A stretch of DNA of 64,000 bases, from NCBI RefSeq assembly GCF_047663525.1, contig NC_092590.1:14776001-14840000 (forward strand), given 5' to 3'. The translations under genes were made by a program, and so were the position numbers. The stretch is from Anas platyrhynchos (lineage: Eukaryota > Chordata > Aves > Anseriformes > Anatidae). How positions within the stretch are numbered: position 1 is the stretch's first letter; the number at the start of each line of letters is the position of its first letter. The notes under the pieces are model-generated. The model was not told where the DNA came from. It searched no databases and saw nothing but the letters and a program-made list of their open reading frames with translations. Shown here piece after piece: positions 37,366-52,264 of the stretch.

Positions 37366-40300
37366 GGTAGAACAGTCAAAATGTTCTCCATCATGGCTTG
37401 ACTTTGCTCCCGTTACAAGCAGTGGTAAAACTCCATTTCCACTAGGCACTTCTGAAAGTCATGGTGTTTCTGATTATTTCCTCAGATATGTAAAGAAAGA
37501 ACTTTACTAATAAATGTTTCCTTCCCCTTTCCTCAGTTGTTTTCACTTAAATACCATAGCATGAGGATCTAATCCCTTGACAAGATTTAGGAGAAAATGC
37601 TGAAAACACGCTGTGGTGGGTGTGCTCCCCCACTCTAAGTAGTCACCCTTCCCTGTGACCTCAGTGCTCTGGCTCTGTGGTTATGCATGCAGCAGACATG
37701 AGAGTGATCCCTTGTTTATATCAGGAAAATGGCATCTGCTTCTAATCCGTGTTATACTGCCCTGGCTAAGCCTGCAGGGTCTAGATAGTTTCCTTTATGC
37801 TTCTTTCATGCGTGGGACCATTTTAGCATCGTATTAATGGCTGGTTTTCAGTACGACACTAGCTCCTCCTCTTCAGAAGGCACAGGGAACTGATCTCCTT
37901 TAAAAATCCTTCCTGAAGGTCTCAACAAATGCTACTATTTAATTCAGTATTCCCCTTTTTTTGAGTGAGCCACACCAGTTCTCTCCTGCCTGGGCCAGAG
38001 TGCACCCAAGTGTCCGAGTGGGTTCGAGTGAGAGAAAGATGGGTGAAAAGCAAGTGAGGATAAAGGGCACCTGTGGAAATCTGTCTCTGCTTTGCTATTT
38101 AGTATTCCTTCAGATAGTATTCACTTCACAGTTGTCCACCCGTGAGCAGATGGGCATGTTTATAGGAAGGGTATATAGTGATTCAGTCTAAATGACATTT
38201 TAAGATGTGAGCTGACAGGAAATGAGCAATATGAGACTTGCAGGGGAAAGTTTATAAGCCTCCAAACCTTTCACCTATAGGAGATTGTTGAATCTCAAGT
38301 GAGGTGGACTGCTCTGTTTAGGCTGTAAACAGAAAGCAAGTGAAAAATCAGATCATCCTCAAACAATGCCTTGTGTAACTTTGGAATAATCTTCCACTGC
38401 TTCTAACTCCGCTGTTTTTGACAACTCTGGATGTGTAATATTAAAATAGAATACTTCTGCTCTTGAAGGTCATTAAAGCATTCACTAGATTATAAATCTG
38501 TCACTTGTGGTGGTTACTAAATACAGTACTGAATATTTACACAAACGATGTTAATGTTGAACACTATAAAGTAAATAATAATAATAATAATTCTGGTATC
38601 TCTTTAACTGGAACTTCACCGACAATATTTTCAGTTTAGTACCTTGTGAGAATAAAATTGCTAAGCTTTTGTACATTTAAAGGGAATAGGGGCATATAAC
38701 AAATGTCTCTTTCTGTCCTGCTGTCTATATTTCTAGTATACTAGAATTCCTTCAAACCCAGCTGGCAGTGGTGATGTTTAGGAACTTTGCTTTTGCTCTC
38801 TGACAGTGTTTTGCTTAAACAAATACTCAGTGATAATAACATTGCCCCTTGATAATACCACATAATCAAAATGTAGAGCAAATAGGATCCATATGTGTAT
38901 GTGTGTTCACATCTGTATTTGCACGTGTTTTATTTGAAATGTTTTTCATTCATTGTCTGTTTATTTTGGGGGGGAAGCAGCGGATGGCATTGCAGTTTAG
39001 CATTTGAGAGCAGTCCCTCTCAGTCAGTACAATATCCTTAGAAAGGGAAGCATCAAAGACGTACCAGGAAACAAGATACAGTAAAAATAAGCATGGGAGC
39101 CTCTCCTCTAGCCACATATTTCTGAGCAACCTTACCGTACCAGGGGGAAAAATGGTTTGGTAGAGGGATGAGAATTTTCTTTCTAAGACACATCTCTCAA
39201 TTCCTTCTGTTCATGTTCCCCAGTGTTTATTTGGTTGCTCGCGAATTAGTTGTTCAATTAATCAGGTTGCATGAAATAATAAGCATTGTGCCCACTCTGC
39301 ATAAATCGGCAGTGTTAATGCTGTCTTTGTAACAACAGCACATTGTAGGCACTCAAAATTATTCCAAAGTGCTGGGATTCAAGACACTCTGCAGCCTGTG
39401 TTTTAATTCATACTGGGCTCTGCCATTAGCTTCATCTGTGATGCTTTCGGGGTGGGAACTTCAGAAGGGCTCAGCACAGAATTAATTCTTTTTCCCATTA
39501 TAACCAATTAATGAAATGCTCATTGACTTTGAAGTAAATCCTTCACATTCTTTATAAGTCCTCCTTTGAATACTATGAAGATCTCAGTTTGTCCATGAGA
39601 AACTGCTTGGCATACGTTGGTGCAGCTGTAAGTCTACTGCTTTGCAGGATTTCTGATGCCCTAAAACGTATGTGTAATAAGCAGGGCTCAAGGCAGTCTG
39701 AGAGCAACAGGAGGCTGTGGTGCAAGGGACACAAGGAGACAGATGCTCTATATGTGTCTGAATATGTACGCTCTTGAAAATCTGATCTGTCTGTCAGATC
39801 CCAGCACCATTTAGCCGTAGTTACCAATGGTGAACATCTCAGTTTCAGTAATAACAAAAGGCTCTGTCCTCTGCATGTTGGAAATCTTACAGTGGCAAAC
39901 AGAATAATATGGAGACACTTAGGACTCTCTAGTTTACTGCCACATCAGATTCCTTTCAATAGTAACATTACTGAATTCTATGTGTGGAAAAAAAAGACTT
40001 TCTTTCTTCGTGATTTTTAGATCAGAAATGTAGCTTAGCTTGTCCTGAGTTAAAACTCAGTTAAGACTGAATTAAAGGAACTGTAATATGAGATGGAGAT
40101 CTGGTGAGCCTGGGTTTCTGCCATAGCTAGGTCATGTTTTTCTTTTAGATCACACTTTTTATGAATAACATTACAGTAAATAGATAAATCAGACTCTAGT
40201 TTTCAAAATTGCCAGGGAGAATAGAATGTTCTTCTGGAACTGCTCTCAGCTCTGTTGTTCCTGAGCGCACACATTGGGTACACCCAGCAAGAGAGCAGCG

Positions 40301-43152
40301 TTGCTGTGTCACTTTGTAAATGTTTATTTTATTTTTTTATCTTAAATTCTTCTGCACATTCCTTATGGGTATCTCAGCCATGACGAGCTGTGGACATTAA
40401 CCTGTTACACGGCACCTTAACTTGGCCAGCTAACACATGACAGGGACTTACAAATTGTGGGGTTGGGCATGAAAGATTAATGTTTTCACACAGTGAAGTC
40501 TGTAACCTTTTCACACATTCTGGGATTATACTTGATCCCACCATTACCAGTGTAACTTTTTGCAGCATTCACTAACCAGTCTTCCTGGACTGCCAGAGAC
40601 GTGTTTTTCTTTTCTTCTTTGAAAATACCATGATATTCCACAGATGTAGTTGCCAATATTGAGGTATATCACAGGGTTATTGCTATGTTTGTCATTTCCT
40701 TTTTTATATTGTGGTCCTCTCTAAAAAAATAATGGATTTATGTGTCTCTCTGTTGCTCTCATACCAAGACCTTTGTACGTGTTTCATGGCAATAATTGCA
40801 ATAAGTTAAGGCTGTACTGAAGCACAACAGAGTAACCTTTAGCAGTTTATTAAGAGATTTGGTCTCAGGTAAAAGTTCATATATATAAATAGTCTTGGGA
40901 GAACAAAAGGAAATGAAAGGGGAACTGAATAGGGTATTAGTTTCATATTGAAAAGCAATGATGTGTTTTTTGCAAAGTGTGAGATTTGGCTTTTTATTAT
41001 TTCTGTCTCGAACAGCTCTGCTGAATTGTGGTTATTAAGGTATAGTGTAAAAGATATTGAGGTAGAACAGCAGATAAATACTGAGTTAGTTGTACTTTTC
41101 TTCCTATATGTCAGTAGCAACCAAGGTAAAAATCCAATATGTGATATTAGATGTTTCATCCTTTGTTATGTTCATCTTTTATCCTTAGATAAAAACATGT
41201 TTTACAGCTTTGCTAACATTGTTTCTCCTTCTAACAACGGTGTTTTCATCACTTTCTGGATACAAAATGGAAAGAGTATTTAAAGCATAGTAAAAAGAAT
41301 CTTATTTTTTTTTTAAGTCATTGCTCACGTTATATCATTGTCTGCATTTTTCCTGGAGGTATGTGTGCCACTGAACGATGAGTCTGAGTTAATGCCTGAA
41401 TTAAAATTAGTCATTCTGTCCAGTTAGCATTCATGAAATTATCTATGACCACAAGAATTAGAAAATGCCTTTGAAAATCCTCATGGCATGGGCACCACAA
41501 CTTTAGTCTTAAAAGTATAAATTATTTGGCGCTTCATGTGGTTTATGGAGCCTTAACTAACCGTGAGCTCTTTTGCATCGTTGGGAAGAGATTTCATATT
41601 TTCTTGCTGTGTGAGTAGGAGGAAGAGCAGCTCTGTAATTGCTATGGCTCTCTTGCATGTGTTGGCACCCTTGACAGCACTGCTGCTTGTAACATCTGAG
41701 CTGCCATGCTCCAGAAGAATTTTGTGCAAGGAACAGCAGTGGTTTGGGTAATATTCCCTACTCCAATGTCAAATGAAGGGAGAGACAGGGACTCTGAAAT
41801 TCATTCTTTCTTCTGGATTGCCCAATGAACAACACTGGTACATGCTTTTTTTCATACATGTAGCTTAGGGAGGAATTGCAGGTATGACCCTACTGGCACC
41901 TACCTGAAGCAAAAGCTGCATAGCATTGTTTTGTGGGATGCTGCTAAGAGAAACAGAATACTCACTCTTCAGTGGTGTACAGCTGCTGACCCAGTCAAGA
42001 ATCATCTGCTGCAGTCTGTCCCAGTGCAATCAGCTAATGCATCACTTCTGCAATCATTCGCAGCATTGAATTCACTGGGTAATCCTCTTAATGGTTGCTC
42101 ATCCTGTATAAGAATGGCTGCACTGGCATGGACGTGGGGTCCATCTAGCTTCATTTCCTGCCTCCCACTGTGGCCATAAGTGGATGTCCAGAAAAGTCAG
42201 AACAGGGGGCGGTGTATATGGTGTTTCCTTCAATTACTCTACTAGCTCCTTACTATTCTGAGGGGCTTTCTTGGTTTTGATGTTCTTTGTGTATTTAATG
42301 ATGTCAAAAGTAGTTGTCCTGTCACCCCCTAGCATACATGTAAATATTTTCCTTCCACAGTGTCACCTAGCAAGGAGTTCTGTAAATTGTTCCCTGTCAG
42401 GTGAAGGACTGACTCCTTCTGTTTGCTGTAAACATGGCTTCTGAAAGTGTTATTTGAAGGCCACCTTTTTTGGTGGGTTTGTTTCTTTGAAAGAGGCAGC
42501 GAACAGTTCCATCTACTCTCTACTCCCCATCATTTTGTAAAACTCTGTCAGATCCTCCCTACAAGCTTACCATGACCCTTTATTTTTTTAATGAAAAATT
42601 AGTACTGACATTTGCAGCCTTAATCACTGTAATGTCAATGACTGTTTTTTTTTCTCTCAAAGCCCCTGCATAGAGTCAGTCAGCAAACAATCCTGTGTAA
42701 TAACTCTTCTATTTTGGGGCACAGGGCCAAACACTCTGATGTAGTAAATTGAATGACGTTTTAGCAAATCTCAGGAAGCTGCACATTCTTAATATCAGAA
42801 AATAATCTGTCCAATTGTTTTTGTGGGGAAAAAAAAAAAGTCTGTGCCCTAGTTAACAAAAAGCTTTGTGTTAATGAAGTCTGAGTTTGTTTTGAGGTCT
42901 TCTCTTAGGTTTTAATGTCTGACAAAATAGACACGATGCTTCCTAGCAGCCTTTGAACTGAACTGAAAATCTTACAGTCCTGTCCTCTCCAATGATGCAG
43001 TTTGTGAGGCCAAAAAAAGAACCAGGTAGGAAGGAGAAAGTGAACGCAGCAGTAATGCTGATAATGTGACAAAGGTATCTTGGAATGCCAGTTGATCAAT
43101 AAAATAATTTTATCTGCATTATTGAAACAGAGCACACTGCATAATCACTACA

Positions 43153-44562
43153 ATCACGGAATCATAGAACCATTAGGTTCGAAAAGACCTCTAAGACCAT
43201 CAGTTCCAACCATTACCCTAGCACTGCCAAGTCTACCACTAAACCATGTCCCTAAGCACCAGACCTACACATCTCTTAAATACCTCCAGGGATGGCGTTG
43301 CAACCACTTCCCTGGTCAGCTTGTTCAAATGCTTCACAACCCTTTCAGTGAAGAAATGTTTCCTAATATCCCACCTAAATCTTCCCTGGTGCCTCTTGAG
43401 GCTATTTCCTCTTGTCCTATCACTTGGTGCTTGGGAGAAGAGACTGATCCCCCACCTCACAGTAACCTCCTTTGAGGTAGCTGTGGAGAGCAGTAAGGTC
43501 TCCCCTGTTCTCCAAGCCTCCTTTTCTCCGAGCTTCCTTTTCTCTAGGTTAAATAAGCCCAACCATTTCTCATAAGACTTGTTTTCTAGACTCTTTACCA
43601 ACTTTGTTGCCCTTCTTTGGACACAATCCACCTCATCAATGTCTTTCTTGTAGTGAGGAGCCCAAAGCTGAACACAGTACTTGAGGTGCAGCCTCATTAG
43701 AGACAAGTACAGGGGAATGATCACCTCCCTGCTCCTGCTGGCTGCACTATTCCTGACACAAGCCAGGATGCCATTGGCTTTCTTGGCCACCTGGGCACAC
43801 TGCTGGCTCGTGTTCAGGTGGGCATCTACCAGTACCCTCAGGTATTTCTCTGCCAGGCAGCTTCCCAGCCACTCTTCTCCAAGCCTGTATCATTGCACGG
43901 GGTTGTTGTCCTCCAAGCGTGGGACTCATCACTTCACCTTTATGAACTTCATACAGTTGGCCATGGCTCATCTATCCAGCCTATCCAGATCCCTCTGTAG
44001 AGCCTTCCTACACTCAAGTAGATCAGCACTCATGCCTAACTTGATGTAGTTTGCGAACTTACTGAGGGTACACTCAATCCCCTCGTCCAGATAATTGATA
44101 AGGATATTGAAGAGAAGTGGCCCCAGTACTGAGCCTGGGGGACACAGTTTGTGACTGGCCTCCAACTGGATTTAATTCTATTCACCACGACTCTTTGGGC
44201 CCAGCCACCCAGACAAAAAACAAAGCGTACACCCATCCAAGCCATGAGCGATTAGTTTCTCCAGAGGAATGCTGTGAGAAATGACGTCAAAAGCTTTACT
44301 AAAGTCTAGGTAGACATCATCCACAGCCTTTCCCTCATCCATTAAGTGGGTCACCTAGTCATAGAAGGAGATGAGATTAGTCAAGCAGGACCCACATTTC
44401 ATAAACCCATGCTGACTGGGCCTGGTCACCTGACTGTTCTATGTCTGTCCTGTGACGGCATTCAAGATGATCTGCTCCGTAACCTTCCCTGGCACTGAGG
44501 TCAGACTGACAGGTCTGTAGTTTCCCAGATCCTCTTTCTGGCTCTTCTTGTAGATGGGCGTT
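43153..44562 (-). mobile_element. CR1 LINE, 1.4 kb, antisense
   Basis: This is the longest CR1 in the window, antisense in intron 5. On the minus strand it runs from the reverse-transcriptase fingers/palm region through [12 protein letters not shown] to a C-terminal frame of 183 codons (43239-43790). That frame carries LHLKYCVQLWAPHYKKDID, VQRRATKLVKSLE and the terminal helix region, then the 3' end at about 43153 (TTCTATGATTCCGTGA). The C-terminal frame is intact, but the palm region is split between frames and the F/Y-A-D-D motif reads FANY, so the copy is inactive. It ends at a T23 tract on its 5' side. It looks younger than the copy at 54120. Confidence 0.94.
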
Positions 44563-44573
44563 GTGGGAGATTA

Positions 44574-44596
44574 TTTTTTTTTTTTTTTTTTTTTTT
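44574..44596. repeat. Poly-T run (T23)
   Basis: This homopolymer lies about 11 bp beyond the 5' end of the antisense CR1. It is on the opposite side from the CR1 3' tail, so it is not the element's own tail. Confidence 0.93.
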
Positions 44597-47500
44597 GCCA
44601 GAGTCTTTCTCAGTCTTTTCTGCTGATGTTAGTCTCCTCCCTAAAATGAACTTCAGTATGCAATTGAAAATAAATATGTAATTTAATACTTTCACCATTC
44701 CATCAGTAATCCTGGGCTGTCTGTCTGTCTGAAGAAACAAACATGATGAGGAGTAAGTGCAGCAAAAGTTGTTGAGTAAAAACATTGTCAAGTGACTTAT
44801 ACCCTGCCCATGATTCAGTCTCTCCTTTAAGGATACCCTTGACCTGTTGTGCTTCTTTGTTCATGTGGGAGGAAGATAGGAGCTGGAGTACTTAACCACC
44901 TGTCTTTATTAGTGTCAGTGCTTCTTGACATTACAGGATTATTCTCTTGAAGAATAAATAGGTCAAAGAGCATTCTAGGGATGTTCTAATCTTTTCTAAT
45001 CATTGAGGTCTCGACAGTTAATTGGTTTAAAGCTTTTTATTGATGTGGAATCTCGCACATTCTGAAACCTATATTTTGTGTGACTTGCAAAGAATGTGGC
45101 AAAGGGAGAAAAAAATCTTTATAAGCAAGATAGGTTTACTGAGGAAGAGGATGTGTTCCTTGGGCCACTATAATTAATGTGATCTAGATGTAAAACCACT
45201 GGACTGGGATTTGAACGAAGAGAATTCTTTTTCTGTTTTTGAGGGGCATGGACAAGCCAGCTGTACTCTAGTGTGTTTTTTTTTTAACAATTATTAGCAT
45301 TTGTAGCAGTATTACCTAAGAATCTGATTTGTGAGTCAGGATCCACTGCTGTGTTAACCCAAAGCTAAAAGATGGTCTTAGGTATGCCTGAGAGAGTTTG
45401 CAGAGAATATTAACAATCAAAATTAGGAAGTTAAGTGAATAGTCTCTAGCTTTCTCCATGTTCTTCTCTGTTCTTGCACAGAAGTCATCAAGAGAAGTTT
45501 AGTCCAAAACCTGGATTTTGACAGTGTCTTGAATGGGTGTTGACAATTTCATTTCTACTCTTAATAGTAGAAATTTTTCCTTAGTAATAATGCTGGTGCT
45601 TGATGGTGTCGTCTTGGTGCCATGATGAGCAGGTACTCCAGTTTTAATGCATTTTGGAGACTCCTGCTTCATTTTAAGTTGATACGTGGGAGGTGATGAT
45701 TTTCATGGGTGGGATTTTTTTTTAGGCTAAAGTAGGATGGAGAAGTGGTTGCTGGTAGCTTTTGACAGTGAGTTGGTCTCGGGTAATTTTTCAGATGTAA
45801 ACATTTAGGTTACACCAACTGATGAGCACACACAGTTGGGCAAAACAAAGCTCCTACGTTTCAGACTGAGGCTTGAACTTTTGTATCCAGTATGCTGTAG
45901 CAGACGTTTTTTCATATAAGAATGAAATGGATGCATTTGCGAGTAATCTGTACTCCTCACGGCATTCTGTGGAGGTCTGTAATGGTTCAGCAGAGTGATC
46001 CTCAGGTAGTGCCTGTGTTTGGGATGCATGTTACTCATTTTATGGTTCCACGTTGATTTCTCCCAACAGGATAGTTGCTGTATTGTCGGCTTTAAAGGAA
46101 ATCGGGCTTTAAAGCACAACAGATTTCATCCCATAGTTTCACAAATTTCACAAGCAACACTTAAGCTGAATGAATAGAAATCTCACAGAATTCTCAAGCT
46201 TCACTAATTCAGAGATAAGCAGAAATTCATATATATATAATAAAAGTAATTTCCCATGCAAGTACAAAAGTGGTGTAATTGCATAATCTGTTTCATCAAT
46301 AACACAGGTTTCTGCTGTTAAGTTTTGGAAATGTGACTAAAAGTTGATGTTTTTATTACTCCATGTGGAATGCAGGTGCCTGTCTAAACGCTCGCATTTG
46401 AAAATCATGGGTTATATTTATTATTTGAATCCCAGCACCAGAGAGTGTTCTGAGATGATGAGAGTCAGATTTCTGAAGATATGCAATTATTTAATGTCTT
46501 CTAGTAGAGTTGGGAGTCAGTATAACTACACTCAAAACTATCTTAAATATTTTTAAATGATTTAATATTTTTGATCTGAATGTTTGCAGGATATTTAAAA
46601 AGCATAATATATTCCAAAATATACTTAGTTACCAAAGTGTGACATAATATTAGAAATGAGTACATGTTCTTTCTACTTTCTGTATTTTGAAAGATAGCAT
46701 CAAACAGACTGCCAGTATTGACAACAGCAGATTTTCAGCTCAAATCACGTTTGAGGCTCTGATTTTGCTTTGTTTAAGTTTTCAAAGCAGTCTAAGAACT
46801 TAAGCAGCTTGAGAATGTGACTGTTAGGTATGCTGCCTTCTGGTAGCTTTTGCCTTTCAACCTGCATCTTTCGTTTTAATGATGGAAAGGTCTTCTCCTT
46901 GCCTTGTTTAATGTAAAGTTATGCTGTAAAATTAAAATAAGAGGAAGTAGCCAGTTTGTAGGAGCCGTTGTATAATCCTGTGCTAATGAACGCCATGTAA
47001 AAAGAAACAACATGGATTGGAGGAAAATAGGGAAAGGACAGTGGGGTTGCAAGTATTTGAATAAATCATACATACTATCTTTTTTGGAGGTCTTCTAAAT
47101 TATACTGGTGTGTACTCTGCCCAGTAAAACTATGATCTCTTGCCAATAATGAGCAGACTCGTAGAAGCTAATGTTTAACGGGTCCCTAGCTAGAGCTGCT
47201 TGCTGTGTTTTCAGCATACATATCTCTTGTTCCCTTGGAAGCATTATTTTGTGTAAACAAAGTGCATTTTAATACTGAAATGCATCTGTCTACATGTGCT
47301 GTTCCATGACGAATCAGTTAATAGTGTGCTATCAAAGGATTTTCTGCTTTTAGCTCACACATGCTTGTTATCGTTTTTCATCTCCAGTCAACACAATGAA
47401 AGCAATTATTGTACTGCCTGATTCCTGCAATCACTGACTATTGCATGCTCATCTTAATAGCATTCAGTCAGTGGCAAGCTAGATCCTAACTGACTGCAGG

Positions 47501-50500
47501 AATGTTAATTCCTAACTTTTACTAGCAACGGTGACAGAAGAATCTGATCTAACACACCTTCATGACTCACTTCTTTGAGTCAGTTGTCTGCAATGACTCA
47601 TACTTAAAATTAAACGTGTGCTTATAATCAAGATGTAATACCATGAAAATGGGAGCTGGAAAAGACCTATGAGATCACCTTGAAGATCCTATTACAGTAC
47701 GGAATGTATTTTCTTTTTCTAGTTTAGAGGTGAATGCTCCAAGACCAGGAAGTTCTGTAACCCTTCTTGGGTGGATTGTTATGTGCTCTAGTGGAATTTC
47801 TAGTGGAGCCTCAGCTTATCTGTATTACCCGGTGTTGATTCAGAGGGACATAAAAAATGTGCTAGCTGAGCTCGGGCACCAGTAGTACCAGTTTATGGAG
47901 TGCTTGAACGTGCTGCTCCCCTGCTCTTCAAAATCCCTAAGGCCTGAACCTGCTCTCTTTGCAGAATTTGTAAACATCATACTTCATCACTGAGAAGCAG
48001 AAGTGCTTCAATGGTGGGTAGCTGGCACGCACCTCTGTGGTTGTTATTCCACTTCTTTTAAGTTCTTTTGTTAATGAGCTGGCCATATGGTATTGTGGGC
48101 TAAGAGAAATACAGAGGTAAAACTAATTTGTTTTCCTTGAAGGATCTGTCTGCACTTTACGGGATAAAGTACAGTCCAAGCCAGTGCCAACGCAGTCTTT
48201 TAGGCAGCAAATTCTTTCATTACTGTGTAATTCATTGTCAAGCTGTGAACGGGAGGAGTACCATACATGGAGAAAGACAGGTTTCTCAACTGTTTGTTTG
48301 AGTCTTTCCAACCTACTTACATGGACTTCAATGGAGGAGCTCTGAATTTTGGCACAGCTTCACACTTTTCTAATGCAGAAATCCTTTGGCAAACAGACGT
48401 GTTTACATCTCAAACAGTTAGGAAGGATAGAGGAATGTGATGGTTGTTGTGCTGACTTACCTCTGTTCCCTGGCTTTTGATGATCTCATTATCATTTGCT
48501 CTTTAACACCACAGCTGGTATTTGCAGAAGATTTTTTTTAAGATTCCTTCACTGGAGGTAGCATAATTATTTTAAGCATATATCGAAATATCAAGCGATG
48601 CCCCCTGTAACTACAGTAACTTATCATTATTTTTATTGCTATTGTTCTGAATGGGCAGCTGGATACTGCCATGAGCAGAAAGTCTGCCCTGTGGGAAACT
48701 GAAAACAGAAATCATTAATCATAGCCTTCCAAGTTCATTCCTACATCTTTCCTCTGATTGCGATCACCTGACCATGTTTGTGCTTATTATTCTTGTTATG
48801 TTCTCTGCTCAAGTGAGGGCAGTCCAAAGAAACCAAGCGAATGAAAGGTAGAAGTTAAATCCAGAGGAATAACTTTTCTCTGTACTCTAAGACTTGGTGA
48901 TAAATTCTTATAGCATCCTTGCTGTCTTTGGAGATACTCTGATTCCACATCAGGGTAGCAACTGAGGCTTCATTTATGTTTCTCAAGAGGCCCTAAGCTG
49001 CACTGCTGTACAGAGGTACTCCGACTAAGGGCGAGATATGTTTTACCTATGAGTCTGATTTGTATTTTAATTTACTTTAACTGAGCAATGGTCAAGCTTT
49101 TGATCAAGAGCTTTGATATTTGTAATTGTCAGCTGCGCAGACAAAAATATCAATATTGTAGGTATTGTCCCAACTCCTAGTAAGTGCCCGCTTTTCTTTC
49201 AAAGTATTCTGTGTAGCGCTTTTTTTTCCTGCATATCATACAGCACTGTATTTACAGTAAAAGGCCTATTTCACTGGTGGTGAAATGATTTGATAAGTTA
49301 TGTGATGTGGCTTAGAGAATACAGGTAACAAGAAAAAAAATAGACTCGGTATTGAATTCTTATAGAGGGCTTACACTTGTCACTAAGTATGGTCTTCTTA
49401 GTCATATGCACTTCAAACTACGATAGTAACTGCCTAACTAAGCAAGTATGGAAACACAGGTAACCAGAAGAAATCCTGGGAAATTAAGACGTAGTGAACA
49501 TATGGGTAGGAGTCCTTCTTTCCTATGCCTTACTATATTAGGGGATTCACTGAGTAGGCTGGTTTGACTCAGCATTTGAGAAACAAATCTGCAAGGAAGA
49601 TAAATTTGATCAAAGATTTTCCAGTGAATGCAGATGGAGGCCTGGGTAATGGTATGTGAACAACAGCACAGGCACCGCAGCAGTCTTGTTTGTTGATGCC
49701 TTAAATTTAGTGCAGGGATTTGAATTACATAGCCAAAGTATGCAGATTCTGGGATGTCCCGTTCTCACAGACAAGTTTAAAGATGAAGATAGCTGTAACT
49801 GATTCCTTTACGCAGCTCTTTTTCTATCCTGCTGTTACAGAGAACAGCAAGAAGCAAGCACAAGAATGTTCAATGAGATGTCATCATTTAAATAGCTTTG
49901 ATAAACCACAGGTGCAATCTCTTAAAGTGCTTTCATGCCACTTTGGACCAGAATCAGCCATGTTGCACAGATTCCTTTTTTTTTACAGACTTTTATATCA
50001 GCAGCATTTCTAAAGCTTTAAGGAGTTTGTTTTGGTAAAGATGTAACAGAGGAAGACTGTTACGACCTCTATGAATAATCTCCTCAGAATCCCATCTATT
50101 ATGTAAAGTGTCTACTGCTCTTCACTTGGATTAGTTCTGTGTATCTGGTTCAGTTAGAGACAGGGAGTTTGTTGTGATTTGTATATCTGCAACACTTTTA
50201 GGAATGAGCTTGCCGTTACAACATTAATGTAATACCCTATTGAAGACAGACAAAATTCAGTAAAGCACTTACAAACAAGAAAATTATTCTGACAGATGGA
50301 ATTCCTGTACAATCTGAAGTCCCTGGGCTTGTACAGGTCTGTAACACAGACAAGACTTTAACTTTGAGAAAGCTTACTGAAACAAAATTTCAGGGATTCG
50401 CAGCCAGTGACAAGCGAACTAACTCTGGTACTAGAAATACGATATCAGCATAGCAGAGCCTGAATTTCATGGGCTTTCTGAGAGCGTTTTCTAGCTCTCT

Positions 50501-52264
50501 ACTCCTAGAATCATGTAAAGTTAACAAAATTTTTACTTTGAAACATTTAAGAAGTTCTTCTGTTTGCAGGGGCTTCTTTCAGATAGGAAGGTTGTGGCAA
50601 TGTGGTTTAAAGGAAAATAACACTCAGCCCTTTGAATCCAAAATGTCTTGTCATCATTAAGAGAAAGACACAGGAATTTGAATCAAGCATCAAAACTTGA
50701 TTGAACATTAAAACTTCACACACTTTAGGGTAGCATCAAATTTAATACTTTGATATCAAAGTGGGGCAGAGTACAGAGGAGGTGTTTTAGTGATTTCATG
50801 CCTAAAAATACAAGTGGAGTAAGAGAAATCCAAATTTGGCAGTGGCAGCTGCACACATTGTAAGGATGACTGCATTGATCGTGACTTTCTGATTTCAGTG
50901 TGGCAGTTAATCAAGGATTTGGGGCTTGGTTGTGGGTATGGAAAAGAACTGATGACTAGATTTTTCAAGTATGTGTTACTGCTTAAGTTATCTGTGCTGA
51001 CTTGGTGCGAAACCTGTTAAGAATTATAAAGCTATTGATCTTTGTGTCCCAGAGTCAGTAATTTAGGATGATAAGGCATGTTTTCTTTGAGAAGAACTCA
51101 TCTTGTCAACAGTATTTTCCATTCATACTTTTAAAATCAATATCATAGATGTTAGGTGAAGTGACTTATCAACAGTTTCTTATTACTTTTTTATTACTTT
51201 CTGAACTTAATCCATGCTTCAGCAAGTATTTGAGCACAGGCCAACTTTTAGCACATATAGCAGTCTTACTAAAAATGACAGTGTGCTTGCTTTAAGTTAC
51301 ATCCAGGCTTAAGGACTTCTCTTAAGTTCTAGTAGTATGGAAAAAAATGCCACTGTAGTTCAGGTATGTTTAGATGATGTTTCACAGGCGCTCTGACATC
51401 TTTGTTCCCAGCTAGTGTAGTACGCACAGCATTCAGACAGCAATGTTGGCACTTGCATCGTCAGAACATCATCAGAAATGCTGTGCCCTGGTCAGTGGCG
51501 TGATGAATCAGGCCCTCATTTTGTGCAGAAGTGAGGGAATGTTATAAGACATGTGAAGGGAACGTAACAGAAAAAATGTCACTGCAGAATTATCCCTGCC
51601 TCTGAAAGCCCTGTGGGCCTGGCAGTTATATGGTCTTCAAAGCTGCAAGAGTTTCATCCCATCCAGATTCACCTCAGTTGTCTCTTACTACAACAAAGTG
51701 GGTGATGAAGCTAGCGTGTGAGAGCTTGCTGAGCTGTGAAGCTTTGGAGAACCATGACAGTACAGCATAAATACTTGGCTGTTTGCTGAATGACTTCGCT
51801 GTTTCAGAAGGAATTTCCACCTGAATCTCTGAGACAAGTTAGGGTGACAAAACCCTCCAGCAAAATTCTGCATCTCCAGGCATATCCTGAAATAACTCTT
51901 CGTCACTGTAGTTACTGTTAGGTAACCCTGGTAGGGAGCCTACAGCTCTGTGTATGTGTTGAAAAATCCCCTTGAAGCAGTTGATGTTTTAATTGGAGTG
52001 AATGTATTACGTTTGTTTCAAGAGCCATCAAGTGGCCTGGGTGACTTTGGCAAGTGTCTCATTCCTGGGTGTTTGACTTCACTGTACTGGCTACAGCAGG
52101 TTCTGTAGGAGTAGCTGCCAGACAAGAGGTACATCTGGTTAATGGTCTCCCTTTCTCTTTTGTTCCTGAGGCAAAGGTAATGACAGTTGATTAGAATGTA
52201 AGGCTTATGAGGACAGCTAGTTATGATGTAACCAAATTTAGCCTAGGGTGGAAAAGAAAACAAC

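Noticed and set aside
47641..47880. Possible ancient CR1 or SINE-like fragment (GGGAGCTGGAAAAGACCTAT) followed by a 55-codon open stretch
   Set aside because: Only one short motif resembles a CR1 3' end and the rest does not align by eye, so it is too weak to call.
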